This document shows positions 8,231 through 17,009 of a DNA stretch of 48,324 nt, piece after piece. The stretch spans positions 1-48,324 of the forward strand of contig JAKQHX010000034.1 in the NCBI GenBank assembly GCA_029557815.1, written 5' to 3'. Made by a program: the position numbers and the translations under genes. Positions within the stretch are counted from its first letter, which is position 1. Each line of letters begins with the position of its first letter. Origin of the DNA: a bacterium. Lineage in GTDB: Bacteria; Patescibacteriota; Saccharimonadia; Saccharimonadales; JAGQNK01. Under the pieces are notes generated by a model that ran no database searches, had not been told where the DNA came from, and saw nothing but the letters and a program-made list of their open reading frames with translations.

Positions 8231-8527
8231 CTAAAAATCAAAGAGGTCGCCCAGGAAGCTTTCTTTCTTGTGCTTTTTGTAACGATAGTCACTTGAGTCA
8301 TGAGGGTGTTCATCACGCTTCCCTCTGTCGTCATAAGGTCGTGGCTGAGGCTGTTCGGAATAGTTGCTCTCGGGGGAAGGTGCTCTGCTGGTGCTTGCAG
8401 TACGCTCAATAATTTTATCGAGTTCGCCACGGTCAAGCCACACTCCACGGCACTGCGGACAGTAGTCTATCTCGATACCCTGCCTGTCTGTCATCATCAG
8501 GTCTGTGTTATCGATTGGACACTTCAT
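8231..8527 (-). CDS. zf-TFIIB-like zinc ribbon protein
   Basis: MKCPIDNTDLMMTDRQGIEIDYCPQCRGVWLDRGELDKIIER. Confidence 0.88.
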   Translation of the reverse strand: MKCPIDNTDLMMTDRQGIEIDYCPQCRGVWLDRGELDKIIERTASTSRAPSPESNYSEQPQPRPYDDRGKRDEHPHDSSDYRYKKHKKESFLGDLFDF

Positions 8528-8593
8528 GTATTCCTCCTTGCCAATCGGCTTACCCTACTAGTATAGACTACGCATGCACGCCTAAAAACAAAA

Positions 8594-8613
8594 GAGTGAT
8601 CCGAAGACCACTC
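8594..8613 (-). terminator. Terminator of tRNA-Arg
   Basis: Minus strand GAGTGGTC-TTCG-GATCACTC followed by TTTTGTTTTT. Confidence 0.75.
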
Positions 8614-8625
8614 AGTTTTACAGCC

Positions 8626-8702
8626 TGGTACACCCGGCAGGATTCGAACCTACGACCTCCTGTACCGCAAACAGACGCTCTATCCAGCTGAGCTACGGGT
8701 GC
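8626..8702 (-). tRNA. tRNA-Arg (anticodon GCG), CCA encoded
   Basis: Minus strand GCACCCGTAGCTCAGCTGGATAGAGCGTCTGTTTGCGGTACAGGAGGTCGTAGGTTCGAATCCTGCCGGGTGTACCA folds as a cloverleaf. Confidence 0.93.
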
Positions 8703-8716
8703 ACGTCGAGGTGTGA

Positions 8717-8777
8717 TAGTTTAATGACTTGATCGCTGGCAAAACAAGTTTGCCCAGCACTTTTAGTCATTAAACTA
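8717..8777. repeat. Nested inverted repeat upstream of tRNA-Arg
   Basis: Outer perfect 13-bp arms TAGTTTAATGACT/AGTCATTAAACTA; inner GCTGGCAAA-ACAAG-TTTGCCCAGC. Confidence 0.75.
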
Positions 8778-8957
8778 AGCCCTCTCCTTCTCAATCATCC
8801 AAACGTCAGACAAGCTGCCTGGTTTGGCTGATTGGCTTTGACTGCAAATAAGCCAAAACAGAGGGGAGTTTAGCATATTTAACAGAGAAAAGCTAGAGAC
8901 TCAATAAGACAGGCTTCCTATTGCAGGATTTACAACGACCAGGCTATACTGAGGTTT

Positions 8958-10451
8958 ATGGAAAATAACCTACCCCCAACGGAAAACCAACAAAACCAAA
9001 ATGGAGAGCAAAAAGTTTATCCTGCGCAAGCTACCCCGTCAGCGCAGACCGAGCCGAAGCAGACGCATATAGTCAGGCTTTTTTCGCTCGTAGCTGTCTT
9101 TGTGCTGGTACTGGGTACGGCCGGCTGGTATTTCTTTGTGAGGAAGGGCTCAAATGAGAATACGTTCATCCCTGTTGCGAATGAAGCGCAACAAGATTAT
9201 TTGGCCAACTCGCACAAGGTGTACTGTGTGGAACTGGGTTTTGACTATATACAGTGCGAGCACCTGGAAACCGGTGAAGTCGCTAAGTATAAAGTCCCCG
9301 ATGACTTCCTCCCCAATACTAGAAAACTCACCAGTCCGAATGGTGAAAAAATACTAGTAAGCTACTGGAATGACCAAAACGTCGAAGAAGTCGCTGTGCT
9401 GGATAAATCTTTCAAAAAGCTAAAAACGCTGGATAAAGGCAGAGGTGCGGGATATTCTGTCAGCGACTTTAACTGGTTGAGTGATGAGCTCATTGTGGTC
9501 AGCGAGTCCAGGGATGATGACCCAACTTCGACACAAGTGATTTCTACGATACACATAAACACCGGTGAGAAAAAGCAGATAACAAAGCGCACCGACAACT
9601 ACTTCCACGACATAGTCGGTGGCGATGCGGCGAATATCTATGTCCAATCGCAGGTTAGCGTCGAAGAAAACGGAGAAAGCTACGCGAAGGATCTGCTGGT
9701 CCGTATTTCTGTGGCTGACGGCAAGGAAACGATTATTGAGATAGATGAAGAGACGCGTGGTAAATTGAACCAAAATGCTATGTACGACGGTATTTATTAT
9801 TCATCTGCCACCGGAGTGTTTGTCATACCAAATGACGGTTCGGGCCAAAATAATTCATTGGCAATCGTGAAGGTTGATGATTCTGGAGAAAAACCAGAGC
9901 TAAAAGTTATCCAAGAAGTCACCGGCCGTCCAATGGTTTCGTACGCCGGTGATTACGTACTCACCATCAAGGGCTTAGCGTCAGTTACACAGGATAAAGA
10001 CCAGTTCGGTATGTATCCTCACTTTGTACAGACTTCCAGCGGAACAAAAACTACTTTGAAACTGGCGTATCAAGATAGTACTGGTTTCTCGATGGCTGAG
10101 TTCCCTGCACTCAAGAAGGAATCTAACAATCAGCCCGTGGTAGATGACTTTGTGAAGTTCCCACAAGGAACGCCTGACAAAATCCAATTATTCGCCAAAG
10201 ACGCGGTCAAGAGTGGATGTCGAGAGAATGAATACAAGACTATAGAGGTAGATAGTTTTGACGGTGAGAGCCAGTTCATGGCCCTTGAGGGTGGATGTGG
10301 TAGAGGTGCTGCATATTATTACATCCTGAAGAATGGAAAATACGAAGAGGTAGCTTCAACCCAGGAAGGCATGGGCTGTGAAGAACGGGATAAGCTAGGG
10401 ATAAGTGCCAAGGTTTTGTCGGAATGTCGCATGCCAGGCGAAGGGCTGTAG
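8958..10451 (+). CDS. Uncharacterised membrane-anchored protein with large extracytoplasmic domain
   Basis: 497 aa, single N-terminal TM (LFSLVAVFVLVLGTAGWYFFV); no recognised family. Confidence 0.8.
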   Translation: MENNLPPTENQQNQNGEQKVYPAQATPSAQTEPKQTHIVRLFSLVAVFVLVLGTAGWYFFVRKGSNENTFIPVANEAQQDYLANSHKVYCVELGFDYIQCEHLETGEVAKYKVPDDFLPNTRKLTSPNGEKILVSYWNDQNVEEVAVLDKSFKKLKTLDKGRGAGYSVSDFNWLSDELIVVSESRDDDPTSTQVISTIHINTGEKKQITKRTDNYFHDIVGGDAANIYVQSQVSVEENGESYAKDLLVRISVADGKETIIEIDEETRGKLNQNAMYDGIYYSSATGVFVIPNDGSGQNNSLAIVKVDDSGEKPELKVIQEVTGRPMVSYAGDYVLTIKGLASVTQDKDQFGMYPHFVQTSSGTKTTLKLAYQDSTGFSMAEFPALKKESNNQPVVDDFVKFPQGTPDKIQLFAKDAVKSGCRENEYKTIEVDSFDGESQFMALEGGCGRGAAYYYILKNGKYEEVASTQEGMGCEERDKLGISAKVLSECRMPGEGL

Positions 10452-11375
10452 TTAGCGGCGTTTTTTGAGGAAGTAGTAACTGACGCCTACGGCACTGAAC
10501 AGGCTTATCGCTGCAATCACCCAAAACATATAGTGAGCAGACTCGTCGCCTGGCAGGTCGACGTTCATACCATAGAGGCCGGCGATCATCGTCGGAATGG
10601 TCAACGACAAGGTAATGACGGTCAGCAGACGGATGGTTTCGTTCAGCCGGGTATCCATCAGCGCGCGGTACGCGTCGCGAACATTGGTGATGGTCCGGAG
10701 CATACTCTTGCAGCGGATGATCAGCTGCTCGGCATCGATAGATAAGTCTTCCACCAAGTCGCGGTCGTCTTCGTACAATCGTAGCAAGCGCCCGCTTAGA
10801 AACTTCTCTAGAGCTACATTGGTAGGAATAAGTGCATCCAAGTAATCGTTGAGCTTTCGCTCGTACTCCACGAAAATCGTGATATCTTTTGGTCGCAGAT
10901 TGGTGATGTCACTTGTGGCGGCGCGCATCTGTCGGTTAATTGCATCCATACGGTGCTGATATTGGCCGACGATTGCCTCCATCATGGTGAGGAATAGCTT
11001 TGTCTGCTGGGTGGTTGGCGCGGTACTCTTGGTGATAAACGGTTGCCATAGTCTACCTAGCGAGCCACGACTGACAGTAAATAGCTGTGCTCTGCTAAGT
11101 ACGAACATCATTGGCGTGGTAAAGTCGTTAAAGTCATCGTCGATATCTGGGAGACGTGTGATAAAGTACAAGTTTTCGTCCTCTACTTCTACGCGGGGGA
11201 CTTCATGCGGGTCGAGTGCGTCACGAACAATCTCGGCATCTAAGCCGAATTTGCTGGTGAGTGTGTTCAACTCGTCTTCGTCCGGTTTCTCGACGCGGAT
11301 CCACATGCCAGGCTGCAATTTGCTTTGCTGCTTCATGGCCGGATTGTACCGCGTACTTCGCAGGTACTCGATCAT
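10452..11375 (-). CDS. corA: CorA-family Mg2+/divalent cation transporter
   Basis: C-terminal two TM helices with AGLYGMNVDLP (GMN) motif; start could be the internal Met of MKQQSKLQPG. Confidence 0.9.
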   Translation of the reverse strand: MIEYLRSTRYNPAMKQQSKLQPGMWIRVEKPDEDELNTLTSKFGLDAEIVRDALDPHEVPRVEVEDENLYFITRLPDIDDDFNDFTTPMMFVLSRAQLFTVSRGSLGRLWQPFITKSTAPTTQQTKLFLTMMEAIVGQYQHRMDAINRQMRAATSDITNLRPKDITIFVEYERKLNDYLDALIPTNVALEKFLSGRLLRLYEDDRDLVEDLSIDAEQLIIRCKSMLRTITNVRDAYRALMDTRLNETIRLLTVITLSLTIPTMIAGLYGMNVDLPGDESAHYMFWVIAAISLFSAVGVSYYFLKKRR

Positions 11376-11425
11376 TACACCTTATTGTACCACCTCCTTA
11401 TCTGTTAAACTAATTATGTAACCAC

Positions 11426-11457
11426 CCCACAACCGCGAGAGGATTCGCGGTTGTGGG
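11426..11457 (+). repeat. Perfect hairpin in the leader of tRNA-Ser(CGA)
   Basis: CCCACAACCGCGA-GAGGAT-TCGCGGTTGTGGG, 13 bp perfect, ends 4 nt before the tRNA. Confidence 0.75.
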
Positions 11458-11461
11458 ACGA

Positions 11462-11549
11462 GGAGAGGTGCAGGAGTGGTTGAACTGGACGCTCTCGAAA
11501 AGCGTTAAGGCGCAAGCCTTCGAGGGTTCGAATCCCTCTCTCTCCGCCA
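11462..11549 (+). tRNA. tRNA-Ser (anticodon CGA), CCA encoded
   Basis: GGAGAGGTGCAGGAGTGG...ACGCTCTCGAAAAGCGT...GGGTTCGAATCCCTCTCTCTCCGCCA. Confidence 0.95.
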
Positions 11550-11558
11550 GGAGAAGAG

Positions 11559-11586
11559 CAGTCATACCGTAGGTATGGCTGTTTTT
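11559..11586 (+). terminator. Terminator of tRNA-Ser(CGA)
   Basis: CAGTCATACC-GTA-GGTATGGCTG followed by TTTTTCTCTTT. Confidence 0.7.
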
Positions 11587-11602
11587 CTCTTTGTGAGAAA
11601 AA

Positions 11603-11711
11603 GGGTTCGAACCGGTTCGTGCGATTTGCGGAAGCGCCGAAGCTTGCTTCGAGAACCGCCAAAATCGCTATAGTCGGGCGCGTACGCCCCGACGCTATCC
11701 CTCTCTCCGCC
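11603..11711 (+). pseudogene. Split partial copy of tRNA-Ser 3' end
   Basis: GGGTTCGAA (11603-11611) and ATCCCTCTCTCCGCC (11697-11711) match the T-arm/acceptor of the adjacent tRNA but are separated by ~85 nt of hairpin-rich DNA. Confidence 0.45.
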
Positions 11712-11805
11712 GGATACATACGAGCTGGCAACGATAGGTCGTATGTATCTACTAAAAGTCACATTCGAGAATCCCCCAAACCCTAGAGGCAACCTGTCCC
11801 TGGTT

Positions 11806-12912
11806 TTATAGTTGGCTCTCGGTTGTGGTCGGTGAGGTGGGCGGCGTATCGGATGAGTTTGAGGTTTGTGGCAAAGTCGGCTGAGGACGGTTGCGTACGA
11901 ATCGTGGCAGTACCAGCCCAGTAATGCCGAGTAGCACGTAAACTATCGCAAAAATCTTGAGCGGGCTACTTACCTGGTCGTTCAGGGCACGGGCTACGGT
12001 AAGCACGGTGTCCCCTACCTCATTGGATGCTCCTGCTATGTTCGCACCAATTTGGCGGAATACAAATGCCACGATAACTATGAAGGCAAACAACATGACT
12101 CCCATAATCAGGAACATGATGGACACGGATTTTACTCCCCGCAAACGAGGGCTGCTGAAGCAAACGACAATGACAGCGCTGATTATTGCCACCACGCCAA
12201 AAATCCAAGGCAGTCTTTGTCCAAGCTGGAAGATCCTAGGTATACGTTTGGCTTGGGCGAATACATTTTGCCCTGCTTCATTAGTAACATCTTCTGCTGT
12301 AATGATTTTGTCGGCCGGTGAGTCGTTGTTCACGGACAGGTTGTCTTCAAATTGCCTGCGGAGTGCTGTCAAGTTTATGTCAGGAGGCCGGCAAGGGACC
12401 GTAAAGGGGTCGATATTGTGTATGTCGAGTTGCTGCAGTTGGGCTTGGGTGCAAATGGGCAACTTCCCTACCCGGCCAGTTGCTGCAGTACCAAGGTTGG
12501 CGGCAACTTGTTGCTGAATTTCGTTCGTATCCAGCCGGAAGGTCGGTGTTGGCATACTTCCGTCCAGCCAAGCATAGGAGCCGTCGATGACCTTTTCGGT
12601 GTTTCGCTGGATGATCGAAGGAGTTATGATGCTTTTAGCAGCCTTATTAAATGCGGCGGTATTTGCTTTTACCGGTTCGCCGGATCCACCTGTTGCTCTG
12701 TCACCGATGTATGATGTGTAGGTTTCGTTTGCAAGGTTGGCGGCGATACTGTCGGCGATGATAGTGTATGTTCCACTCTTTGCCAGAGCTACTTTCAGAC
12801 TGTCGGGCGTACCGAACACAGCATTGAACGAGAAAGCGACCGCCAAACCGAAGATACTTAGGCCGAATAGTGAAGCAGCTATCTTTAGTCCAAAGTTTTT
12901 TGCAAATGACAT
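11806..12912 (-). CDS. Uncharacterised multi-TM membrane protein
   Basis: 368 aa; N-terminal TM and three C-terminal hydrophobic segments. Confidence 0.8.
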   Translation of the reverse strand: MSFAKNFGLKIAASLFGLSIFGLAVAFSFNAVFGTPDSLKVALAKSGTYTIIADSIAANLANETYTSYIGDRATGGSGEPVKANTAAFNKAAKSIITPSIIQRNTEKVIDGSYAWLDGSMPTPTFRLDTNEIQQQVAANLGTAATGRVGKLPICTQAQLQQLDIHNIDPFTVPCRPPDINLTALRRQFEDNLSVNNDSPADKIITAEDVTNEAGQNVFAQAKRIPRIFQLGQRLPWIFGVVAIISAVIVVCFSSPRLRGVKSVSIMFLIMGVMLFAFIVIVAFVFRQIGANIAGASNEVGDTVLTVARALNDQVSSPLKIFAIVYVLLGITGLVLPRFVRNRPQPTLPQTSNSSDTPPTSPTTTESQL

Positions 12913-12940
12913 GTAGTACGTATATTACAATAAAACCAGT

Positions 12941-13333
12941 ATGGAAGATTCGATATTTACGAAAATTATCAAAGGCGAGATTCCTTGCCATAAAGTATAC
13001 GAGGACGATAAGACACTTGCGTTTTTGGATATCCATCCGGTGCAGCCTGGTCATGTGTTGGTGATACCAAAGAAGCAGGTGGAGTTTGTTTGGGATGTAG
13101 AGGATGCAGATTATAGTGCGCTGATGTCGACCGTGCGAAAAATAGCCAAGCATATGCGAACGGTTTTGGGCGCCACGTATATCGGTGAACAGGTCATAGG
13201 GGTTGATGTGCCGCATGCTCACGTCCACCTCATCCCTTTTCGGACGGTTGAACAGTTCCGAAGGGTTCCTGACATGTCAGCCGAGCCAGACCATGCAGCA
13301 CTCGCAGCTATGGCGGCCAAGCTCGTCCTCTGA
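12941..13333 (+). CDS. HIT family protein
   Basis: DSIFTKIIKGEIPCHKVYEDDKTLAFLDIHPVQPGHVLVIPK...HAHVHLIPF. Confidence 0.95.
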   Translation: MEDSIFTKIIKGEIPCHKVYEDDKTLAFLDIHPVQPGHVLVIPKKQVEFVWDVEDADYSALMSTVRKIAKHMRTVLGATYIGEQVIGVDVPHAHVHLIPFRTVEQFRRVPDMSAEPDHAALAAMAAKLVL

Positions 13334-13350
13334 TGTGCTAGAATAGCTAT

Positions 13351-13530
13351 ATGTTTTCAAATATGATGATTGGCTTCTTGGCCGGTATTGGCTTTGCGGC
13401 CTGGGTGTTCTCAAAGATGCAGCGCCAAACTGGTGGCAATACGTCTAATTCTCTAGTTGTAGCTGGTGGCGCCGGCTTGGTGATATTTTTGCTGATCGTA
13501 ACAGTCATGGCTCTTGTCGCTCCAAACTAG
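13351..13530 (+). CDS. Small two-TM protein (59 aa)
   Basis: MFSNMMIGFLAGIGFAAWVFSKMQRQTGGNTSNSLVVAGGAGLVIFLLIVTVMALVAPN*; below ORF-track cutoff. Confidence 0.6.
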   Translation: MFSNMMIGFLAGIGFAAWVFSKMQRQTGGNTSNSLVVAGGAGLVIFLLIVTVMALVAPN

Positions 13531-13586
13531 CACTAAATGGCTAGTTTCTGTTTGGATTATATGCCTGTAATTGGTACTATGGTGCT

Positions 13587-14429
13587 ATGGATGAGGTGGG
13601 ACTCGGAAAGTCCTTACAAGACGCGCGCAAGAAGGCGGGGTTAACTCAGCAGGAGCTGTGCCAAAAGGCCAGCCTGAGCTATTCAACGCTGGCCAAAATC
13701 GAGCGTGGGGCCATCAAGTCACCATCAATCTTCACTATCCAGAGCATCGCCGGTGCCTTAGGGACCAGTCTGAGCGAGCTCATGGGTGACAGTATACCGT
13801 CAACAGATACCAAAAAGCGCACTAGGAGCGGCGTCCGCTTCGTATATTTTGATATTAACGGCGTCCTGGTTCGGTTTTTCCATAGGGCGTTTGGGCAACT
13901 TGCCAAAGACAGCGACGTTCCGGCGGACAAGATTGAGACAGCGTTCTGGCACTACAACGACGCAGTATGCCGTGGTGAGCTCAAGATGGAAGCATTCAAC
14001 CGTGTGTTTGCCGAGCGGCTTGGAATGAAGGCCCTGGACTGGCAATCGTACTACATGGAAGCGATTGATCCGATCGAAGAGATGCGCGAGCTCGTGGTAT
14101 GGACGGCCGAACGGTACCATGTCGGACTGCTTAGCAACATCATGCCAGGATTTATCGATGAGATGTTTGAGCACAAGATCTTGCCTGACGTCGCCTACGA
14201 TGCAATTATCGATTCGTCCAAGGTCGGTGCTATTAAGCCCGAGCCACGGATTTATGAAATAGCGCAAGACTGGGCCGAGTGCGAACCAGCTGAAATACTT
14301 CTCATAGACGACTCACGCGCCAACCTCATGGCTGCTGAACGTATGGGCTGGAAGGTGTTGTGGTTCGACGATTATCGGCCAGAGGAAAGTGTCCAGCACG
14401 TACGCATGGCTCTTGAGCCAGACGTCTAG
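13587..14429 (+). CDS. XRE-type HTH fused to HAD-like hydrolase
   Basis: N-terminal LGKSLQDARKKAGLTQQELCQKASLSYSTLAKIERGAIKSPSIFTIQSIAGALG; C-terminal VYFDINGVLVRFF...GLLSNIMPG...IKPEPRIYEIA...ILLIDDSRANLMAAERMGWKV. Confidence 0.92.
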   Translation: MDEVGLGKSLQDARKKAGLTQQELCQKASLSYSTLAKIERGAIKSPSIFTIQSIAGALGTSLSELMGDSIPSTDTKKRTRSGVRFVYFDINGVLVRFFHRAFGQLAKDSDVPADKIETAFWHYNDAVCRGELKMEAFNRVFAERLGMKALDWQSYYMEAIDPIEEMRELVVWTAERYHVGLLSNIMPGFIDEMFEHKILPDVAYDAIIDSSKVGAIKPEPRIYEIAQDWAECEPAEILLIDDSRANLMAAERMGWKVLWFDDYRPEESVQHVRMALEPDV

Positions 14430-16993
14430 CGTGCAAAGCGGTCGTGTTCTTGCTTGATCTTTTGTAGCGCTTCCCTGGCCTCCGCGAGCTGCTCCTTGGT
14501 CTGTTCGACAATCCTTTTCGGGGCGTTTTCTACGTATGACTTGTTGGCGAGCCGACCCTCAAGGTTCTTGATGAGTTGCTGCTGCTCCTCGAGCTTGGTT
14601 TCAAGCTCTGCGACAAACTGTTGCGCCGTCTCTTGGTCGATATCCAGCCAGACGCGCCGCTTCGTTTGGGTGAGGTGCAGGCCGCGGCCATCGCTGACTT
14701 CTTTGATGGCGTTCAGGTGCGCTAGCGATTTGATGAGTTCGGTGTTTGCCGTAATGAACTCATCCCCGGAGTGGTACATGGTCAAACCGCCGTTAATTTT
14801 GAGGGTGGACTTGATGTAACGGACTTCTGTAACAATGTTTTTTACCTCTTCGAAGGTATCAGCAAGCTTGTTGTCGGCTCTCGGCGGCTTTGGCCACTCA
14901 CTCGTGATAAGCAGCGAATCTCCTGTCCACCCGATGGTTTGCCAGATGGTCTCAGTGACAAACGGTGCAAATGGATGTGCGAGCTTCAGGATCGTTTCCA
15001 AGCTGTAGGCCAACACGGAAGCGTTCAGGCTCGTTTTGCTGGCTTCGATGTACCAGTCAGCGAAATCGTCCCAGAGCAAGTGATAGACCAGCTCTGACGC
15101 TTCCGAGAAACGATATTGTTCCATCAATAAAGTACACTGTTCGATAGAGTGTTGTAGTTTGCGCAACATCCAGGCATCAGTTGGATTGTCGACTTTCGGC
15201 CTCTCGGCTGGCTGGTAAGTGTCGCCAATCTTGTCGCTGACAAAGCGAGCGACGTTCCAGAGCTTATTACAGAAGTTGCGGGCACCGATAAGCTTGGCTT
15301 CGGTGAAAGGCTGGTTGCTGCCCGGTGTCTGGCCGGTGATGAGCCCCAGCCGAAGCGCGTCTGATCCGTACTGGTCGAGTTTGTCCATCGGGTTGATGAC
15401 ATTGCCTTTGGATTTACTCATCTTCTGGCCTTTTTCGTCGAGAATGAGTCCGTGCAAGTAGACTTTTTCAAACGGCACCTGGCCGGTGTTGTATAGGCCG
15501 AAGATAATCATCCGTGATACCCAGGGGAAAAGTATGTCCGCCCCGGTCTCCATGACGCTCAGAGGGTAAAAGTCTTTGAAATCTGGGCTGTCAGGGAAGT
15601 CCAATGTGGCGTACGGCCAGCTGGAGCTGGAAAACCAGGTGTCAAAGACGTCCGGGTCGCGATGGTATGTTTTGCCGTCAATTTCCAGGATTTCCTGGTC
15701 AACGCGTTCGTCGTAAATCCAATCTTCGGCGTCGTCGACGTTTTGGAACGCCGGAATCGGAATACCCCACGCAATTTGCCGCGAGATGTTCCAGTCGCGC
15801 AGGTTCTTGTAGTAGGTTATGAGCTGTTGCCTTTTGCTCTCTGGATAGAATGTGATCTTATCATCGCGTAGCGCTTTGATGGCCGGTTTCGCGAGGCGCT
15901 CCATGCTGATAAACCATTGCTCGCGCAGGAGCGGCTGGATAATCGTGCCGCATTTATAACAGTGGCCGACGCTATGGGTATAATCCTCGGTCCTATCAAG
16001 TACGCCGAGGTCGGTCAGGTCTTTGACGACGGCTTCCCTGGCATCCGCTACGTCCAGGCCGCGGTATGGCTGCGGTACGTCGTGGGTCATCCGTCCTTCG
16101 TTACTGATGACAGGCATCATCGGCAAGTCGTGGCGCTGGGCGACGTCGTAGTCATTCGGATCGTGGGCCGGCGTGATTTTGACGGCACCGGTGCCGAAAG
16201 CTTTGTCTACCATTTGATCGGCCAAAACAGGGATTTCGCGCTGTGTCAGAGGCAATCTGAGGGTTTTGCCGAGGAACTGCTTGTATCGTTCATCCTCCGG
16301 GTTAACCGCTACGGCGACGTCACCGAGCATCGTTTCTGGCCGCGTCGTGGCAACGGTGATATGGCCGGAGCCATCAGTCAGCGGATAGTTGATATACCAC
16401 AGATGGCCCTGCTCTTCTTTGTACTCTACCTCGATATCGGCAAAGCCGGTACCATGGAATGTACAGAAGTTTACAAGCCGCTCACCTCTGTAAATGAGCT
16501 CCTCATCCCACATTTTTTTGAAGGTTGCGTAAGCCCGGCGGACTACTTTCTCGTCGAGCGTATAGGTATAGTGAGCCCAGTCAACGCTGGCGCCGAGCCG
16601 GCGGAATTGCGACTCGTAGTTGTCTTTGTTGAGCGCAACGAAATCCCACACCTGACGATATAGCTCCTCGCGCGAGAAATCAAAGCGGCTCTGCCCTTTA
16701 CTGGCCAACTGCTTTTCGTACACGACTTGCGTTTCGAAACCGGCGTGGTCAGCCCCTGGCACAAACAGGGTCTTCTTGCCTGTCATCCGATGGTAGCGGA
16801 TAGCGATATCTTCGATGCCGAGTGTCAGCGCATGGCCAAGGTGCAAGTTGCCGTTGGCGTTCGGTGGCGGTACCACGATACTGTATGTGTCCTTCCCGCC
16901 CCTGTCTTTGGGTTCGAATGCGCCGCTCTTTTCCCAGAGCGCGTAGATGTCACTTTCATATTGGGCGGGTTCATAAACCTTGGGTAGTTTCAT
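14426..16993 (-). CDS. valS: Valyl-tRNA synthetase
   Basis: PPPNANGNLHLGHAL (HIGH-type), KMSKSKGNVINP (KMSKS); start chosen at MKLPKVYEPAQYESDIYALWEK. Confidence 0.96.
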   Translation of the reverse strand: MKLPKVYEPAQYESDIYALWEKSGAFEPKDRGGKDTYSIVVPPPNANGNLHLGHALTLGIEDIAIRYHRMTGKKTLFVPGADHAGFETQVVYEKQLASKGQSRFDFSREELYRQVWDFVALNKDNYESQFRRLGASVDWAHYTYTLDEKVVRRAYATFKKMWDEELIYRGERLVNFCTFHGTGFADIEVEYKEEQGHLWYINYPLTDGSGHITVATTRPETMLGDVAVAVNPEDERYKQFLGKTLRLPLTQREIPVLADQMVDKAFGTGAVKITPAHDPNDYDVAQRHDLPMMPVISNEGRMTHDVPQPYRGLDVADAREAVVKDLTDLGVLDRTEDYTHSVGHCYKCGTIIQPLLREQWFISMERLAKPAIKALRDDKITFYPESKRQQLITYYKNLRDWNISRQIAWGIPIPAFQNVDDAEDWIYDERVDQEILEIDGKTYHRDPDVFDTWFSSSSWPYATLDFPDSPDFKDFYPLSVMETGADILFPWVSRMIIFGLYNTGQVPFEKVYLHGLILDEKGQKMSKSKGNVINPMDKLDQYGSDALRLGLITGQTPGSNQPFTEAKLIGARNFCNKLWNVARFVSDKIGDTYQPAERPKVDNPTDAWMLRKLQHSIEQCTLLMEQYRFSEASELVYHLLWDDFADWYIEASKTSLNASVLAYSLETILKLAHPFAPFVTETIWQTIGWTGDSLLITSEWPKPPRADNKLADTFEEVKNIVTEVRYIKSTLKINGGLTMYHSGDEFITANTELIKSLAHLNAIKEVSDGRGLHLTQTKRRVWLDIDQETAQQFVAELETKLEEQQQLIKNLEGRLANKSYVENAPKRIVEQTKEQLAEAREALQKIKQEHDRFAR

Positions 16994-17009
16994 AACTTTG
17001 GTAGTCCGT

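Noticed and set aside
8792-8834. Integron attC-like site
   Set aside because: The bulged palindrome resembles attC architecture, but GTTRRRY/RYYYAAC core boxes are not met and no integron integrase was seen
11550-11750. Complete integrative mobile element at tRNA-Ser(CGA)
   Set aside because: No integrase or cargo gene between the partial tRNA copies; at most a remnant
15917-16663. 248-aa ORF opposite valS
   Set aside because: Shadow ORF antisense to strongly supported valS
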